Positions 32,668-42,224 of a stretch of DNA of 64,000 nt are shown here, in pieces. The translations under genes were made by a program, and so were the position numbers. The first letter of the stretch is position 1, and each line of letters opens with the position of its first letter. The notes under the pieces were generated by a model, which worked only from the letters and a program-made list of their open reading frames with translations, was not told the origin of the DNA and ran no database searches. This DNA is from Neotamlana nanhaiensis (lineage in GTDB: Bacteria > Bacteroidota > Bacteroidia > Flavobacteriales > Flavobacteriaceae): assembly GCF_000943555.1 (NCBI RefSeq), contig NZ_JTDV01000001.1:310001-374000 (forward strand). The letters are read 5' to 3'.

Positions 32668-35118
32668 CTAGAGTTTTTTAGCATTTTGCACCTTTTGATT
32701 GGTCAAAGCTATTTTAATAACATCGCTCATATCGCTAACATAGTGGAAGGTTAAACCTTTTAAATATTCTGGTTTAATCTCCTCGATGTCTCTACGGTTA
32801 TCTTCGCAAAGTAAAATTTCTTTTATTCTAGCACGTTTTGCTGCTAGAATTTTTTCTTTAATACCACCAACAGGCAACACTTTACCGCGCAGCGTAATTT
32901 CGCCAGTCATGGCTATGCTTTTCTTCACTTTACGTTGTGTAAATAACGATACCAACGAGGTTAACATCGTTACACCAGCACTTGGCCCATCTTTTGGAGT
33001 GGCTCCTTCTGGCACGTGAATATGTACGTTATATTTATCGAAAACCGAAGCATCAACACCAAAAGCATCAGCATTTGCTTTGATATATTCCATCGCAATG
33101 GTTGCAGATTCACGCATCACCTTACCAAGATTCCCTGTAATAGTTAATGCACCTTTTCCTTTAGATAAAATCGATTCAATAAATAAGATATCGCCACCAA
33201 CACGCGTCCAAGCTAAACCTGTTACGACACCAGCAACATTATTATTTTCGTATTTATCGCGTTCTAATTTTGGACCACCTAAAACCTCAACAACATCTTC
33301 GTTGGTAACTTTTATGTTGTAATCCTCTTCCATGGCAATATTTTTGGCCGCAAAACGCACCATTTTTGCTATTTGCTTATCAAGACCACGCACACCCGAT
33401 TCGCGTGTATAACCTTCAACTATTTTTTCTAGTTGAGCTTTACCTATTTTTAAATCTTTAGTAGATAAACCGTGCTCTTTAAGTTGCTTTGGCAATAAAT
33501 GACGTTTCGCAATTTCCATTTTTTCTTCAATGGTATAACCGGTAACGTTAATAATTTCCATACGGTCTAACAACGCAGGTTGTATGGTTGATAAACTATT
33601 TGATGTGGCAATAAACATCACTTTAGAGAGGTCGTAACCCATTTCTAAAAAGTTATCGTAAAACTCGCTGTTTTGTTCTGGATCTAAAACTTCTAACATC
33701 GCTGACGACGGATCGCCTTGATGCGAGTTTGATAATTTATCTATTTCATCTAAAACAAAAACTGGGTTTGATGTTCCTGCCTTTTTTAAACTTTGAATGA
33801 TACGCCCAGGCATAGCTCCAATATAGGTTTTACGATGCCCGCGAATTTCAGCTTCGTCACGTAAACCACCCAACGAAATGCGCACATACTCGCGCCCTAA
33901 AGCTTCTGCAATAGATTTTCCTAAAGATGTTTTACCAACACCTGGAGGGCCGTAAAGACATAAAATAGGCGATTTCATATCGTTACGTAGCTTTAAAACC
34001 GCTAGATATTCAATAATGCGACGTTTTACATCTTCTAAACCAAAATGATCGCGATCTAGAATTTTCATGGCACGTTTTAGGTCGAATCTATCTTCGCTAA
34101 ACTCATTCCATGGTAAATCTAAAAACAGCTCCAAATAGTTACGTTGGATAGAATATTCAGCAACCTGCGGATTCATACGTTGCAGCTTACCAATTTCCTT
34201 TTCGAAGTGTTTCTCAACCTCTTCATCCCATTGCTTATCTTTAGCTTTGAGCTTCATCTCCTCAATTTCTTGATCGTGACTAACGCCTCCCAATTCTTCT
34301 TGAATGGTTTTCATTTGTTGATGCAAGAAATACTCACGTTGCTGCTGGTTCATATCCATTTGAACTTTGGATTGAATATCGTTTTTCAATTCTAATTTTT
34401 GAAACTCAACATTCATAAACTTTAAAGTTGCCAAAGCACGACGCTTAAGGTCGTCCATTTCTAGTAACGACTGTTTTTCTTCAACCGACAAATTCATGTT
34501 AGATGACACAAAATTCACTAAAAACGAGTTGCTTTCAATGTTTTTAATGGCGAATGAAGCTTCACTAGGAATGTTCGGGCTTTCTTTAATAATATCGAGC
34601 GCTAAATCTTTTATAGAATCGATAATTGCCGAAAACTCTTTGTTTTTTACAGCAGGTTTTGCTTCGGGTAAATCGCGAATCGTAGCATTCATGTAAGGTT
34701 CTTCGGTTAAAACCTCAGCCACTTTAAAGCGTCGTTTTCCTTGAATAATAACGGTTACATTACCATCAGGCATTTTTAAAACACGTAAAATACGGGCAAC
34801 TGTACCAGTTTTGTGAATTTCTTTAGCTGATGGATTTTCGACAGCTTCATCCTTTTGAGCAACAACACCTATAACTTTTCCACCTTTATTGGCATCATTA
34901 ATAAGCTTGATAGATTTATCTCTACCCGCCGTAATTGGAATAACTACACCTGGAAACAACACCGTATTTCTTAAAGAAAGAATGGGTAAAGTCTCTGGTA
35001 ATTCTTCATTATTTATCGCTTCTTCGTCTTCAGGTGTCATCAATGGAATTAATTCTGCATTTTCATCAAAATCTTGAAGTGACAAACTGTCAAGCGTTGT
35101 AAATTTAGATTTCTTCAT
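32668..35118 (-). CDS. lon: ATP-dependent protease Lon
   Basis: 816 residues from ATG 35118 ([16 protein letters not shown]); the upstream ATG at 35154 gives an unlikely cysteine- and tyrosine-rich extension. Domains: LON substrate-binding N-domain (about 45-240, [19 protein letters not shown]), AAA+ ATPase with Walker [14 protein letters not shown] (about 392) and Walker [11 protein letters not shown], and a C-terminal protease with the serine in [10 protein letters not shown] and the lysine in [10 protein letters not shown]. Degrades misfolded and regulatory proteins in the cytosol. Confidence 0.96.
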   Translation of the reverse strand: MKKSKFTTLDSLSLQDFDENAELIPLMTPEDEEAINNEELPETLPILSLRNTVLFPGVVIPITAGRDKSIKLINDANKGGKVIGVVAQKDEAVENPSAKEIHKTGTVARILRVLKMPDGNVTVIIQGKRRFKVAEVLTEEPYMNATIRDLPEAKPAVKNKEFSAIIDSIKDLALDIIKESPNIPSEASFAIKNIESNSFLVNFVSSNMNLSVEEKQSLLEMDDLKRRALATLKFMNVEFQKLELKNDIQSKVQMDMNQQQREYFLHQQMKTIQEELGGVSHDQEIEEMKLKAKDKQWDEEVEKHFEKEIGKLQRMNPQVAEYSIQRNYLELFLDLPWNEFSEDRFDLKRAMKILDRDHFGLEDVKRRIIEYLAVLKLRNDMKSPILCLYGPPGVGKTSLGKSIAEALGREYVRISLGGLRDEAEIRGHRKTYIGAMPGRIIQSLKKAGTSNPVFVLDEIDKLSNSHQGDPSSAMLEVLDPEQNSEFYDNFLEMGYDLSKVMFIATSNSLSTIQPALLDRMEIINVTGYTIEEKMEIAKRHLLPKQLKEHGLSTKDLKIGKAQLEKIVEGYTRESGVRGLDKQIAKMVRFAAKNIAMEEDYNIKVTNEDVVEVLGGPKLERDKYENNNVAGVVTGLAWTRVGGDILFIESILSKGKGALTITGNLGKVMRESATIAMEYIKANADAFGVDASVFDKYNVHIHVPEGATPKDGPSAGVTMLTSLVSLFTQRKVKKSIAMTGEITLRGKVLPVGGIKEKILAAKRARIKEILLCEDNRRDIEEIKPEYLKGLTFHYVSDMSDVIKIALTNQKVQNAKKL

Positions 35119-35293
35119 ATATACATAGCAGGTCAATCTGTCATTAAAAAACAAAACTGACTCTTATTTTTATTTCTAGTAAAACAATTAAATATACTGA
35201 ATTTCAATCACTTAAAAAACGCAAATCATTCAGTAACACAAGTATAAAGTCAATTGCTGTGCCATTTTAGAAACAATACCGAAAATTCATTTT

Positions 35294-35944
35294 TTACATC
35301 TTCCCTGTTTTCTTCAAAACGAGTAAAACAAGAATAGGAATGGCTAAAAGAACAACCATTAACAAATTAGTGCTAAAAAGCCAAGGTGATAATAAAAGTG
35401 TTATTAAATACCCGCCAACGGCACCACCAAAATGCGCATCGTGACCAATGTTTCCAATTTGTTTTTTCATACCATAAATGGAATACAATAAATAGCCTAC
35501 ACCAAAAATATAAGCGGGAATTGGAATTGGTATCATAAAAAACATCAATTTCATACCAGGTTGCAATAAAATAGCCGAATAAATAATACCCGAAACGGCG
35601 CCACTAGCACCAACCGCACTGTAATGATATTCGTTTTTATGAAAATAAACCGATAACAAGCTTCCTAAAACCAAACTACCAAAATACACGATTAAAAACT
35701 TAACATTACCTAAGTGCATTAAAACCACATCGGCAAAAAAGTAAAGCGATAACATATTAAACAACAAATGTTGCATATTAGCATGTAAAAAACCAGAACT
35801 TACCAAGCGTATTTGCTCGCCTTTGTTTATGGGGTCAACTTGCAACTTATATTTTTCAAAAAAATTATAATCATTAAACCCTTTGTATGAAATTAATACG
35901 TTAGCTCCTATTAAAATTACTGTTATTAAATCTATTTTGCCCAT
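35294..35944 (-). CDS. Rhomboid-family intramembrane serine protease
   Basis: A 216-residue protein with six membrane helices. The catalytic serine S114 is in VGASGAVSG and the catalytic histidine H171 in HDAHFGGAVGGY; the helix 2 HANMQHLLFNMLSLYFF segment is also conserved. Rhomboids cleave membrane proteins within or close to the bilayer; the substrate here is unknown. Divergent from the acyltransferase gene, which shares an 87-bp intergenic region with it. Confidence 0.92.
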   Translation of the reverse strand: MGKIDLITVILIGANVLISYKGFNDYNFFEKYKLQVDPINKGEQIRLVSSGFLHANMQHLLFNMLSLYFFADVVLMHLGNVKFLIVYFGSLVLGSLLSVYFHKNEYHYSAVGASGAVSGIIYSAILLQPGMKLMFFMIPIPIPAYIFGVGYLLYSIYGMKKQIGNIGHDAHFGGAVGGYLITLLLSPWLFSTNLLMVVLLAIPILVLLVLKKTGKM

Positions 35945-36031
35945 AATTTTATGCTTTTACTTTGTAAGCTTTCATCTTAATTAAAATGAAAATTTGCTGT
36001 ATTTTTGCATGCACAAATCTAAAACTTATTC

Positions 36032-36916
36032 ATGCAATTTATAGCATATATTCTTATTTATCCATTTTTATGGCTAGTCTCTATTTTACCGTTTAGATTA
36101 CTTTATTTGTTTTCCGATGGACTTTACATTTTGCTATACCTCATTTTTGGATATCGAAAAAAAGTAGTTTTAAGTAACTTAAAATTGGTTTATCCAGATA
36201 AATCGGAAAAAGAAATACAGCGTATTACCAAAGTATTTTATCATCATTTATGTGATATGATAGTGGAATCTATAAAATCGATGTCCATTTCAACTGCCGA
36301 AATGAAAAAGCGTTTTGCATTTACCAACGTCGAGCTAATCCAAAGTTTTGAAACAAAAAACCAAAGTATTATTTTAATGTGCGCACACTATGCTAGTTGG
36401 GAATGGATTTTTATTTTACAAACATACATTAATGCTCGTGGCAATGCAGTTTATAAGCAGCTTGCAAATAAATATTTTGATAAACTTGTAAAACGTATTC
36501 GTGCGAAATACAACAGCTATTTAATTACGACAAAAGATATTATCCCAACTTTAATTGAAGAAAAAAAACAAGGCATATTATCGGTGAACGGGTTTGCTTC
36601 CGATCAATCTCCAAAACGTGATAAAGCATACCATTGGCAAAATTTTATGGGCATTGAAGTTCCCGTACACACAGGTGCCGAAATGCTTGCAAAAAAACTA
36701 GATATGGCGGTTGTTTTTATGAAAGTAAAAAAAGTAAAACGCGGTTTTTACGAATGTACTTTTGAAACCATAACCGAAACCCCAAAAGATTTTAAAGATT
36801 ACGATATTACCGACCAGTTCTTAAAACTTGTTGAAAACCAGATTAACGAAGCTCCAGAATATTATTTATGGACTCACAAACGCTGGAAGCACAGAAATAA
36901 AAAAGAGGCTGTCTAA
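36032..36916 (+). CDS. LpxL/HtrB-type lipid A acyltransferase
   Basis: A 294-residue inner-membrane acyltransferase with one N-terminal helix (about 4-35). The catalytic H-x4-E is in CAHYASWEWIF (about 116-126), followed by ASDQSPKRDKAYHWQNFMG (about 190-208) and a C-terminal YLWTHKRWKHR, as in lipid A late acyltransferases. A TATTTTTG box at 36000-36007 is a likely -7 element. The last four codons and the stop lie inside the left arm of a 131-bp inverted repeat. Confidence 0.92.
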   Translation: MQFIAYILIYPFLWLVSILPFRLLYLFSDGLYILLYLIFGYRKKVVLSNLKLVYPDKSEKEIQRITKVFYHHLCDMIVESIKSMSISTAEMKKRFAFTNVELIQSFETKNQSIILMCAHYASWEWIFILQTYINARGNAVYKQLANKYFDKLVKRIRAKYNSYLITTKDIIPTLIEEKKQGILSVNGFASDQSPKRDKAYHWQNFMGIEVPVHTGAEMLAKKLDMAVVFMKVKKVKRGFYECTFETITETPKDFKDYDITDQFLKLVENQINEAPEYYLWTHKRWKHRNKKEAV

Positions 36917-37034
36917 AAAGTAACATTGTTGTCAATCTGAACTTGTTTCAGATTCTTATATATTTAGAAATCAATTATTTAATATTCTGAAACGAGTTCA
37001 AAATGACAGATTTCACACTTTTTAAACAGCCTCT
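36904..37034. repeat. 131-bp nested inverted repeat (MITE-like or large terminator)
   Basis: Outer arms AGAGGCTGTCTAAAAAGT (36904-36921) and 37017-37034 match at 17 of 18 positions. Inner arms, 36930-36953 and 36985-37008, match with about four mismatches and contain a CTGAACTTGTTTCAGA-like core. The element lies between convergent genes, has no open reading frame, and encodes the stop codon of the acyltransferase gene. Confidence 0.75.
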
Positions 37035-37063
37035 AATTTATATTTTTTATTTAAAAGGTTGTT

Positions 37064-38452
37064 TTAAGCCTTAGCTATCTCACCCAATTCTTTTATAAAC
37101 TTATCTGCTAAACCATCTGCAATTTCTTGGGTTTTGGCTTCGGTGTAAATTCTAATGATGGGTTCGGTATTACTTTTACGTAGATGCACCCAATTATCTG
37201 GGAAATCTATTTTTACGCCATCAATCGTGGTCAGTTGTTCGTGCTGATAACGGGTTTCTATTTCTTGTAAAATAGCATCAACATTTAATTCTGGTGTTAA
37301 TTCTATTTTCTTTTTACTCATAAAATAATTCGGATACATTTTTTTAAGTTCACTAACAGTCATTTTCTTTTCAGCTAGTAAACTTAAAAATAAAGCAACA
37401 CCAACTAATGCATCACGTCCGTAGTGCGCATCTGGATAAATAATGCCGCCATTACCTTCGCCACCAATAACCACATTATTTTTCTTCATAAGTTGTACTA
37501 CATTAACTTCGCCTACTGCGCTTGCTTCATAAATTCCGCCATGTTTTTCGGTTACATCTCGTAAAGCACGTGTAGAACTCATGTTACTTACTGTATTTCC
37601 TGGTGTGTGGCTCAACACATAATCGGCACAAGCCACAAGCGTATATTCTTCACCAAACATCTCGCCATTTTCATCCATAAAGGCTAAACGATCTACATCA
37701 GGATCGACCACAATTCCGAAATCGGCATTATGTTTTTGTACTGCTTCAGATAAATCGGTTAAATGTTCTTTTAAAGGTTCTGGGTTATGTGGAAAGTGTC
37801 CGTTAGGTTCACAATATAATTTTATCACATCTACACCTAATCGCTCCAATAATAACGGGATAGCAATCCCTCCAGTTGAGTTTACACCATCGAAAACCAC
37901 TTTAAAATTAGCTTCCTCTATGGCATTAACGTTTACCAGATCTAAATCTAAAACCTCAATAATATGTAAATCAATATAGGCTTTGTTTTTGGTAATCGTT
38001 CCTAAACTATCTACATCGGCAAAATTTATGTTATCGCTCTCTGCAATGGCTAATATTTTTGCACCTGCTTCAGCATCTAAAAATTCACCTTTTGCATTGA
38101 GCAATTTTAACGCATTCCATTGTTTTGGGTTGTGGCTTGCTGTTAAAATTATACCGCCATCGGCATGCTCCATTGGCACAGCAACTTCAACTGTTGGTGT
38201 GGTAGAAAGTCCCACATCAACCACGTCTATTCCCATACCAATCAAGGTATTCGTTACTAAATTCTGTATCATTTTACCAGAAATTCGTGCATCACGACCA
38301 ACAACTACCTTGTAGTTATCTTTTTGACGTTGTTGTTTAACCCAAACCCCGTAAGCCGAAGCAAATTTTACCGCATCAATAGGCGTTAAATTATCACCTA
38401 CATTTCCGCCAATGGTTCCGCGAATTCCTGAAATAGATTTTATTAATGTCAT
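37064..38452 (-). CDS. glmM: Phosphoglucosamine mutase
   Basis: 462 residues from ATG 38452 (MTLIKSISGIRGTIGG). Alpha-D-phosphohexomutase with the phosphoserine loop LTASHNPKQWNALK (serine near 103), metal loop DPDVDRLAFMDENGE (about 237-251), sugar loop GGEGNGGIIYP and C-terminal phosphate loop RKSNTEPIIRIYTEA. It makes glucosamine-1-phosphate for cell wall synthesis. A TATATTTG -7 box at 38482-38475 lies downstream of the alternative ATG 38491, which therefore cannot be the start on that transcript. Confidence 0.93.
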   Translation of the reverse strand: MTLIKSISGIRGTIGGNVGDNLTPIDAVKFASAYGVWVKQQRQKDNYKVVVGRDARISGKMIQNLVTNTLIGMGIDVVDVGLSTTPTVEVAVPMEHADGGIILTASHNPKQWNALKLLNAKGEFLDAEAGAKILAIAESDNINFADVDSLGTITKNKAYIDLHIIEVLDLDLVNVNAIEEANFKVVFDGVNSTGGIAIPLLLERLGVDVIKLYCEPNGHFPHNPEPLKEHLTDLSEAVQKHNADFGIVVDPDVDRLAFMDENGEMFGEEYTLVACADYVLSHTPGNTVSNMSSTRALRDVTEKHGGIYEASAVGEVNVVQLMKKNNVVIGGEGNGGIIYPDAHYGRDALVGVALFLSLLAEKKMTVSELKKMYPNYFMSKKKIELTPELNVDAILQEIETRYQHEQLTTIDGVKIDFPDNWVHLRKSNTEPIIRIYTEAKTQEIADGLADKFIKELGEIAKA

Positions 38453-38529
38453 AAAAGTTTTATTTAGTTGTTCACAAATATAGTATTTCAAAATCGGAAT
38501 AATTATTAAGGAATTTGTAAATTTCCAAA

Positions 38530-39129
38530 ATGAACTACCTTGCGCATATTTATCTATCGGGTAACAACCACCTCGTTACAATTGGCAATTTTATGGCCGA
38601 TGGTATAAAAGGTAAAAACTATAAAAAATACCAACGCGAGCTTAAAATTGGCATTCTTTTACATCGCCATATCGATACATTTACCGACGCGCATCCAGTG
38701 GTTAGGCAAAGCACCAAAAGGCTTCACAAGAAATACGGGCATTATTCGGGCATTATTGTAGATATTTTATACGATCATTTTTTAGCTAAAAACTGGCACC
38801 ATTATTCCAACAAACCGTTGCCGAATTATGTCGACGATTTTTACAATGCTTTAAAAACACATTACAATATTTTACCAACCCGAATACAAAAAATGATGCC
38901 GTATATGATTGCCGATAATTGGCTACTAAGTTACGCAAGTATTGAAGGCATTTCGCGTGTACTTAACGGCATGAATAAGCGTACACAAAACCGATCTGGG
39001 ATGAATGAAGCCGTAAAAGAGCTGGAAGATTTTTATGATGATTTTGAACGTGAGTTCACAACTTTTTTTGAAGCTTTACAACAATCTTCTAAAGAAAAAT
39101 TAAACGAATTAAACCAAACCATTATATGA
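38530..39129 (+). CDS. acpH: Acyl carrier protein phosphodiesterase
   Basis: A 199-residue AcpH-family (DUF479) enzyme that removes 4'-phosphopantetheine from ACP. Motifs: MNYLAHIYLSG, GNFMADGIKG (about 20-29), LHRHIDTFTDAHP (about 42-54) and the metal-binding DILYDHFLAKNW (about 76-87). The length is typical. It is divergent from glmM and overlaps the ggt start by 4 bp (ATGA), so the two are co-transcribed, although no functional link is obvious. Confidence 0.92.
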   Translation: MNYLAHIYLSGNNHLVTIGNFMADGIKGKNYKKYQRELKIGILLHRHIDTFTDAHPVVRQSTKRLHKKYGHYSGIIVDILYDHFLAKNWHHYSNKPLPNYVDDFYNALKTHYNILPTRIQKMMPYMIADNWLLSYASIEGISRVLNGMNKRTQNRSGMNEAVKELEDFYDDFEREFTTFFEALQQSSKEKLNELNQTII

Positions 39130-40817
39130 AGCATTTTATTTGCCTTTTTACAATATTAACCATTTACTCTTGCAAAGAAACTATTCCGTTTAAAGCCCCA
39201 ACAAGAGGCTTAATTACTAAAAATGCAATGGTAGTTACCGCTCGCGTAGAAGCCTCGAAAATAGGTAGTGATATTTTAAAACAAGGTGGTAATGCTTTTG
39301 ATGCTATGGTTGCCACAGAACTCGCGCTTGCCGTAGCTTACCCATACGCTGGGAACCTTGGCGGTGGCGGATTTATGGTTTATAGAAAAGCTAATGGCGA
39401 CATTGGTACACTCGACTACCGCGAAAAAGCTCCTCTTGCCGCTACAAAAAATATGTATTTAGACAGTTTAGGCAATATTATTCCCGAAAAAAGCACACTT
39501 GGTGCTATGGCTGTTGGCGTGCCTGGAACGGTTGCTGGCGTTTTTGAGGTACATAAAAAACTTGGCTCATTACCCATTGAAACCATTTTACAACCTGTTA
39601 TTGATTTAGCCAAAAAAGGAGTAATTGTTACCCAAAAGCAAGAAATTCGCATTAAAAAATATCAACCGTTATTTAAAAAAGCTAATAAAGATTCCATTAT
39701 TTTAGATTACCCTTGGAAACACAACGACACTATAAAATACCCCAAATTAGCCCAAACTTTAGAACGTATTATGATTGGTGGTCGTGACGAATTTTATAAA
39801 GGTGAAACGGCTAAAACACTAGCTGCATTTGTTCAAGATAATGGTGGTATTATTACTGAAGAAGATTTAGCGCTTTACGAAGCCAAATGGCGAAAGCCAA
39901 TTACGTTTACTTATGATGATTTAAAAGTAATTTCTATTGCACCACCTTCGAGCGGAGGTATTTGTTTGGCGCAAATTATGAAGATGATTGAACCTTATAA
40001 TTTAAATGAATATGGGCATAATTCACTAAAAACCATTCAAGTTATTACCGAAGCAGAACGACGCACTTATGCCGATAGAAGTCATTTTTTAGGTGATCCA
40101 GATTTTGTAAATATCCCTATCGATTCTCTTGTAAACACGAGCTATTTAAATAACCGTATGTCTAATTTTTCATTTGAAAAAGCAACTTTGTCTAGCGATG
40201 TTTCGCATGGTAATATTGAAGTTATAGAAAGTGATGAAACCACGCATTACTCCATTGTAGACCAATTTGGTAATGCTGTTGCAGTCACTACAACCATTAA
40301 TGGCGCTTATGGATCGAAATTATATTGTCAAGAATTAGGATTCTTTTTAAATAATGAAATGGACGATTTTAGTAGCAAACCTGGTGAACCCAATATGTTT
40401 GGTTTAATTGGTGCCGAAGCCAACAGTATTGCACCACAAAAACGTATGCTAAGTGCCATGACGCCTACTATTGTTGAAAAAAATGGTGAATTGTACATGG
40501 TTGTTGGTACGCCTGGTGGTTCAACCATTATAACTTCGGTGTTGCAAACTATTTTAAATGTACATGAATTTGGTATGACCATACAGGATGCTGTGAACGC
40601 ACCTAGGTTTCATCACCAATGGTTACCCGATGAAATTCGATTAGAAAAAAATGGTTTTGATGAACCTTTAAAAAATCAACTTGAAAGTTTAGGATATTCA
40701 ATTAACGAAAACCGCTCTCCTATTTTAGGTAAAGTTGATGCTATTTTGGTTTTAAACGATAAAACTTACGAAGCTGGTGCCGATTATCGAGGTGACGATA
40801 CGGCTGTCGGATTTTAA
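39126..40817 (+). CDS. ggt: Gamma-glutamyltransferase (lipoprotein)
   Basis: A 563-residue Ntn-hydrolase proenzyme that cleaves the gamma-glutamyl bond of glutathione. Signal with lipobox YSC (cysteine 17), large-subunit segments GGNAFDAMVATELALAV, GNLGGGGFMVYR, DYREKAP, and the autocleavage nucleophile T373 in ETTHYSIVD, followed by small-subunit GNAVAVTTTIN and the GTPGGSTII motif. Probably anchored in the periplasm or outer membrane to salvage amino acids. Confidence 0.95.
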   Translation: MKHFICLFTILTIYSCKETIPFKAPTRGLITKNAMVVTARVEASKIGSDILKQGGNAFDAMVATELALAVAYPYAGNLGGGGFMVYRKANGDIGTLDYREKAPLAATKNMYLDSLGNIIPEKSTLGAMAVGVPGTVAGVFEVHKKLGSLPIETILQPVIDLAKKGVIVTQKQEIRIKKYQPLFKKANKDSIILDYPWKHNDTIKYPKLAQTLERIMIGGRDEFYKGETAKTLAAFVQDNGGIITEEDLALYEAKWRKPITFTYDDLKVISIAPPSSGGICLAQIMKMIEPYNLNEYGHNSLKTIQVITEAERRTYADRSHFLGDPDFVNIPIDSLVNTSYLNNRMSNFSFEKATLSSDVSHGNIEVIESDETTHYSIVDQFGNAVAVTTTINGAYGSKLYCQELGFFLNNEMDDFSSKPGEPNMFGLIGAEANSIAPQKRMLSAMTPTIVEKNGELYMVVGTPGGSTIITSVLQTILNVHEFGMTIQDAVNAPRFHHQWLPDEIRLEKNGFDEPLKNQLESLGYSINENRSPILGKVDAILVLNDKTYEAGADYRGDDTAVGF

Positions 40818-40876
40818 TCGCTTTTTTTCAGCAAAACAACAACGTTTAATACTTTAGAGCAGAATTAAATTATTTA

Positions 40877-41599
40877 ATGTCTAAAAGAGTAAAAAAAACG
40901 TTTAAAATAGTAGTTGGGGTTGTTATATTTTTAACCTTACCTAGTTTGTTATTTTTCGGGTTTTTATTTTTTAAGTACAACGAAAATTTACCCATAGGAA
41001 CACCAGGGAAACAAGCCGATGCTTTAGCCACAAAAATGCTTAAATCCTTAAACTACGACGCTTATAAAAACACCCATTATATTGAGTGGACTTTTAAAAA
41101 AAGACACCACTTTAATTGGCATAAAAAAAATAACATCTGTGATGTATTTTGGCGCAATAACAAAGTTATTTTAAACTTTAACAATCCTAACAAGAGTAAA
41201 GCTTTTACAAACAATATACCGCAATCTGGAGAAAACGCTACCGAACTTATAAAAAAGGCAACCGCTCTTTTTAATAACGATTCCTTTTGGTTGGTTGCGC
41301 CTTTTAAGGTTTTTGATGTTGGCGTAGAGCGTCGTTTGGTTAAAACTGAAACTCATGGCGACGCCCTTTTAGTAACTTATACCCAAGGCGGCAGTACTCC
41401 AGGAGATTCTTATTTATGGCTATTTGATGAAAATGGAAAACCAAAAGCCTTTAAAATATGGGCTTCAATATTACCAATTAAGGGTTTAGAAGCTTCTTGG
41501 ACCGATTGGAAAACCACCGAAACTGGCGCAGAATTACCAACCTTTCACAAGTTATTGGTTTTAGGCTTAGAGCTCGACGATATTCGTGCGTTTAACTAA
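40877..41599 (+). CDS. Conserved hypothetical membrane-anchored protein
   Basis: A 240-residue protein with one N-terminal membrane helix (about 9-33) and a periplasmic domain that I do not recognise. The domain has lysine-, histidine- and tryptophan-rich strands (YIEWTFKKRHHFNWHKK, DVFWRNNKVILNF) and a second half with LLVTYTQGGSTPGDSYLWLFDENGKPKAFKIW, which resembles LolA-like or lipocalin-like half barrels. It follows ggt by 59 bp and ends 3 bp from the convergent Tudor-like gene. No function is assigned. Confidence 0.72.
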   Translation: MSKRVKKTFKIVVGVVIFLTLPSLLFFGFLFFKYNENLPIGTPGKQADALATKMLKSLNYDAYKNTHYIEWTFKKRHHFNWHKKNNICDVFWRNNKVILNFNNPNKSKAFTNNIPQSGENATELIKKATALFNNDSFWLVAPFKVFDVGVERRLVKTETHGDALLVTYTQGGSTPGDSYLWLFDENGKPKAFKIWASILPIKGLEASWTDWKTTETGAELPTFHKLLVLGLELDDIRAFN

Positions 41600-41602
41600 C
41601 AT

Positions 41603-42127
41603 TTACTTACTACGTTGTCCAACAAACTTATGGTTATCCGATTTAAAAAGCACGTTAAAACTGGTTAAACTACCATAAATTCTAGTAATATATTGCTGTA
41701 AATCTATTTTTTGTTGTGCATCTAAATCACTAGCATTAACGCGTTGTTCCATAACACGCAAACGGTCTCTTACCATAGTAATTTTATGAAAAAACTTATC
41801 AATAGGTAATTCGTAAGGCTTCAAATTATCATCGGCAGGTTGTAATATTAATTTACCACCTTTGTACTTATCGGCAATTGGTACAATTTCGCTAGCGTCG
41901 CTCCACTTCTTCAAAATCTTAACTAAACTGGTTTCAACATCATATAAACTAATGGTATCTACTTCGTCGTGTGATGCTTCAATCACTTCAAAATCACTAT
42001 CTAAATCAATCGTTTCTAATCCGTTTTCAATAAAAGTCACCCAATAATGTTGCGATGTTACGTTGGTTACAACTCCTTTACCATATTCTGGATGATTTAT
42101 TCTTGAGCCTATTCCTAATAATTTCAT
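41603..42127 (-). CDS. Conserved protein with N-terminal Tudor/CarD-like domain
   Basis: 174 residues from ATG 42127 (MKLLGIGSRINHPEYGKG). The first 45 residues (GSRINHPEYGKGVVTNVTSQHYWVTFIENG) resemble the Tudor/KOW-type module at the C-terminus of UvrD/PcrA helicases, which contacts RNA polymerase. The rest is mostly helical and charged, including a conserved-looking KFFHKITMVRDRLRVMEQRVNAS. The upstream ATG 42193 lies before a TATACTTG -7-like box (42157-42150). Divergent from uvrA. A role in repair or transcription is speculation. Confidence 0.75.
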   Translation of the reverse strand: MKLLGIGSRINHPEYGKGVVTNVTSQHYWVTFIENGLETIDLDSDFEVIEASHDEVDTISLYDVETSLVKILKKWSDASEIVPIADKYKGGKLILQPADDNLKPYELPIDKFFHKITMVRDRLRVMEQRVNASDLDAQQKIDLQQYITRIYGSLTSFNVLFKSDNHKFVGQRSK

Positions 42128-42224
42128 TTTTAAATTTTTTAGTTGTTTACAAGTATAATAAATCCCAATATAAACTTCACAAGAAATTAACAACTAAAAT
42201 TGTAAATTAGCGGTTTTGTAATTT

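Noticed and set aside
36904-37034. Insertion sequence.
   Set aside because: No transposase frame fits in 131 bp and no target-site duplication is visible; only a MITE-like or repeat-terminator label is justified.
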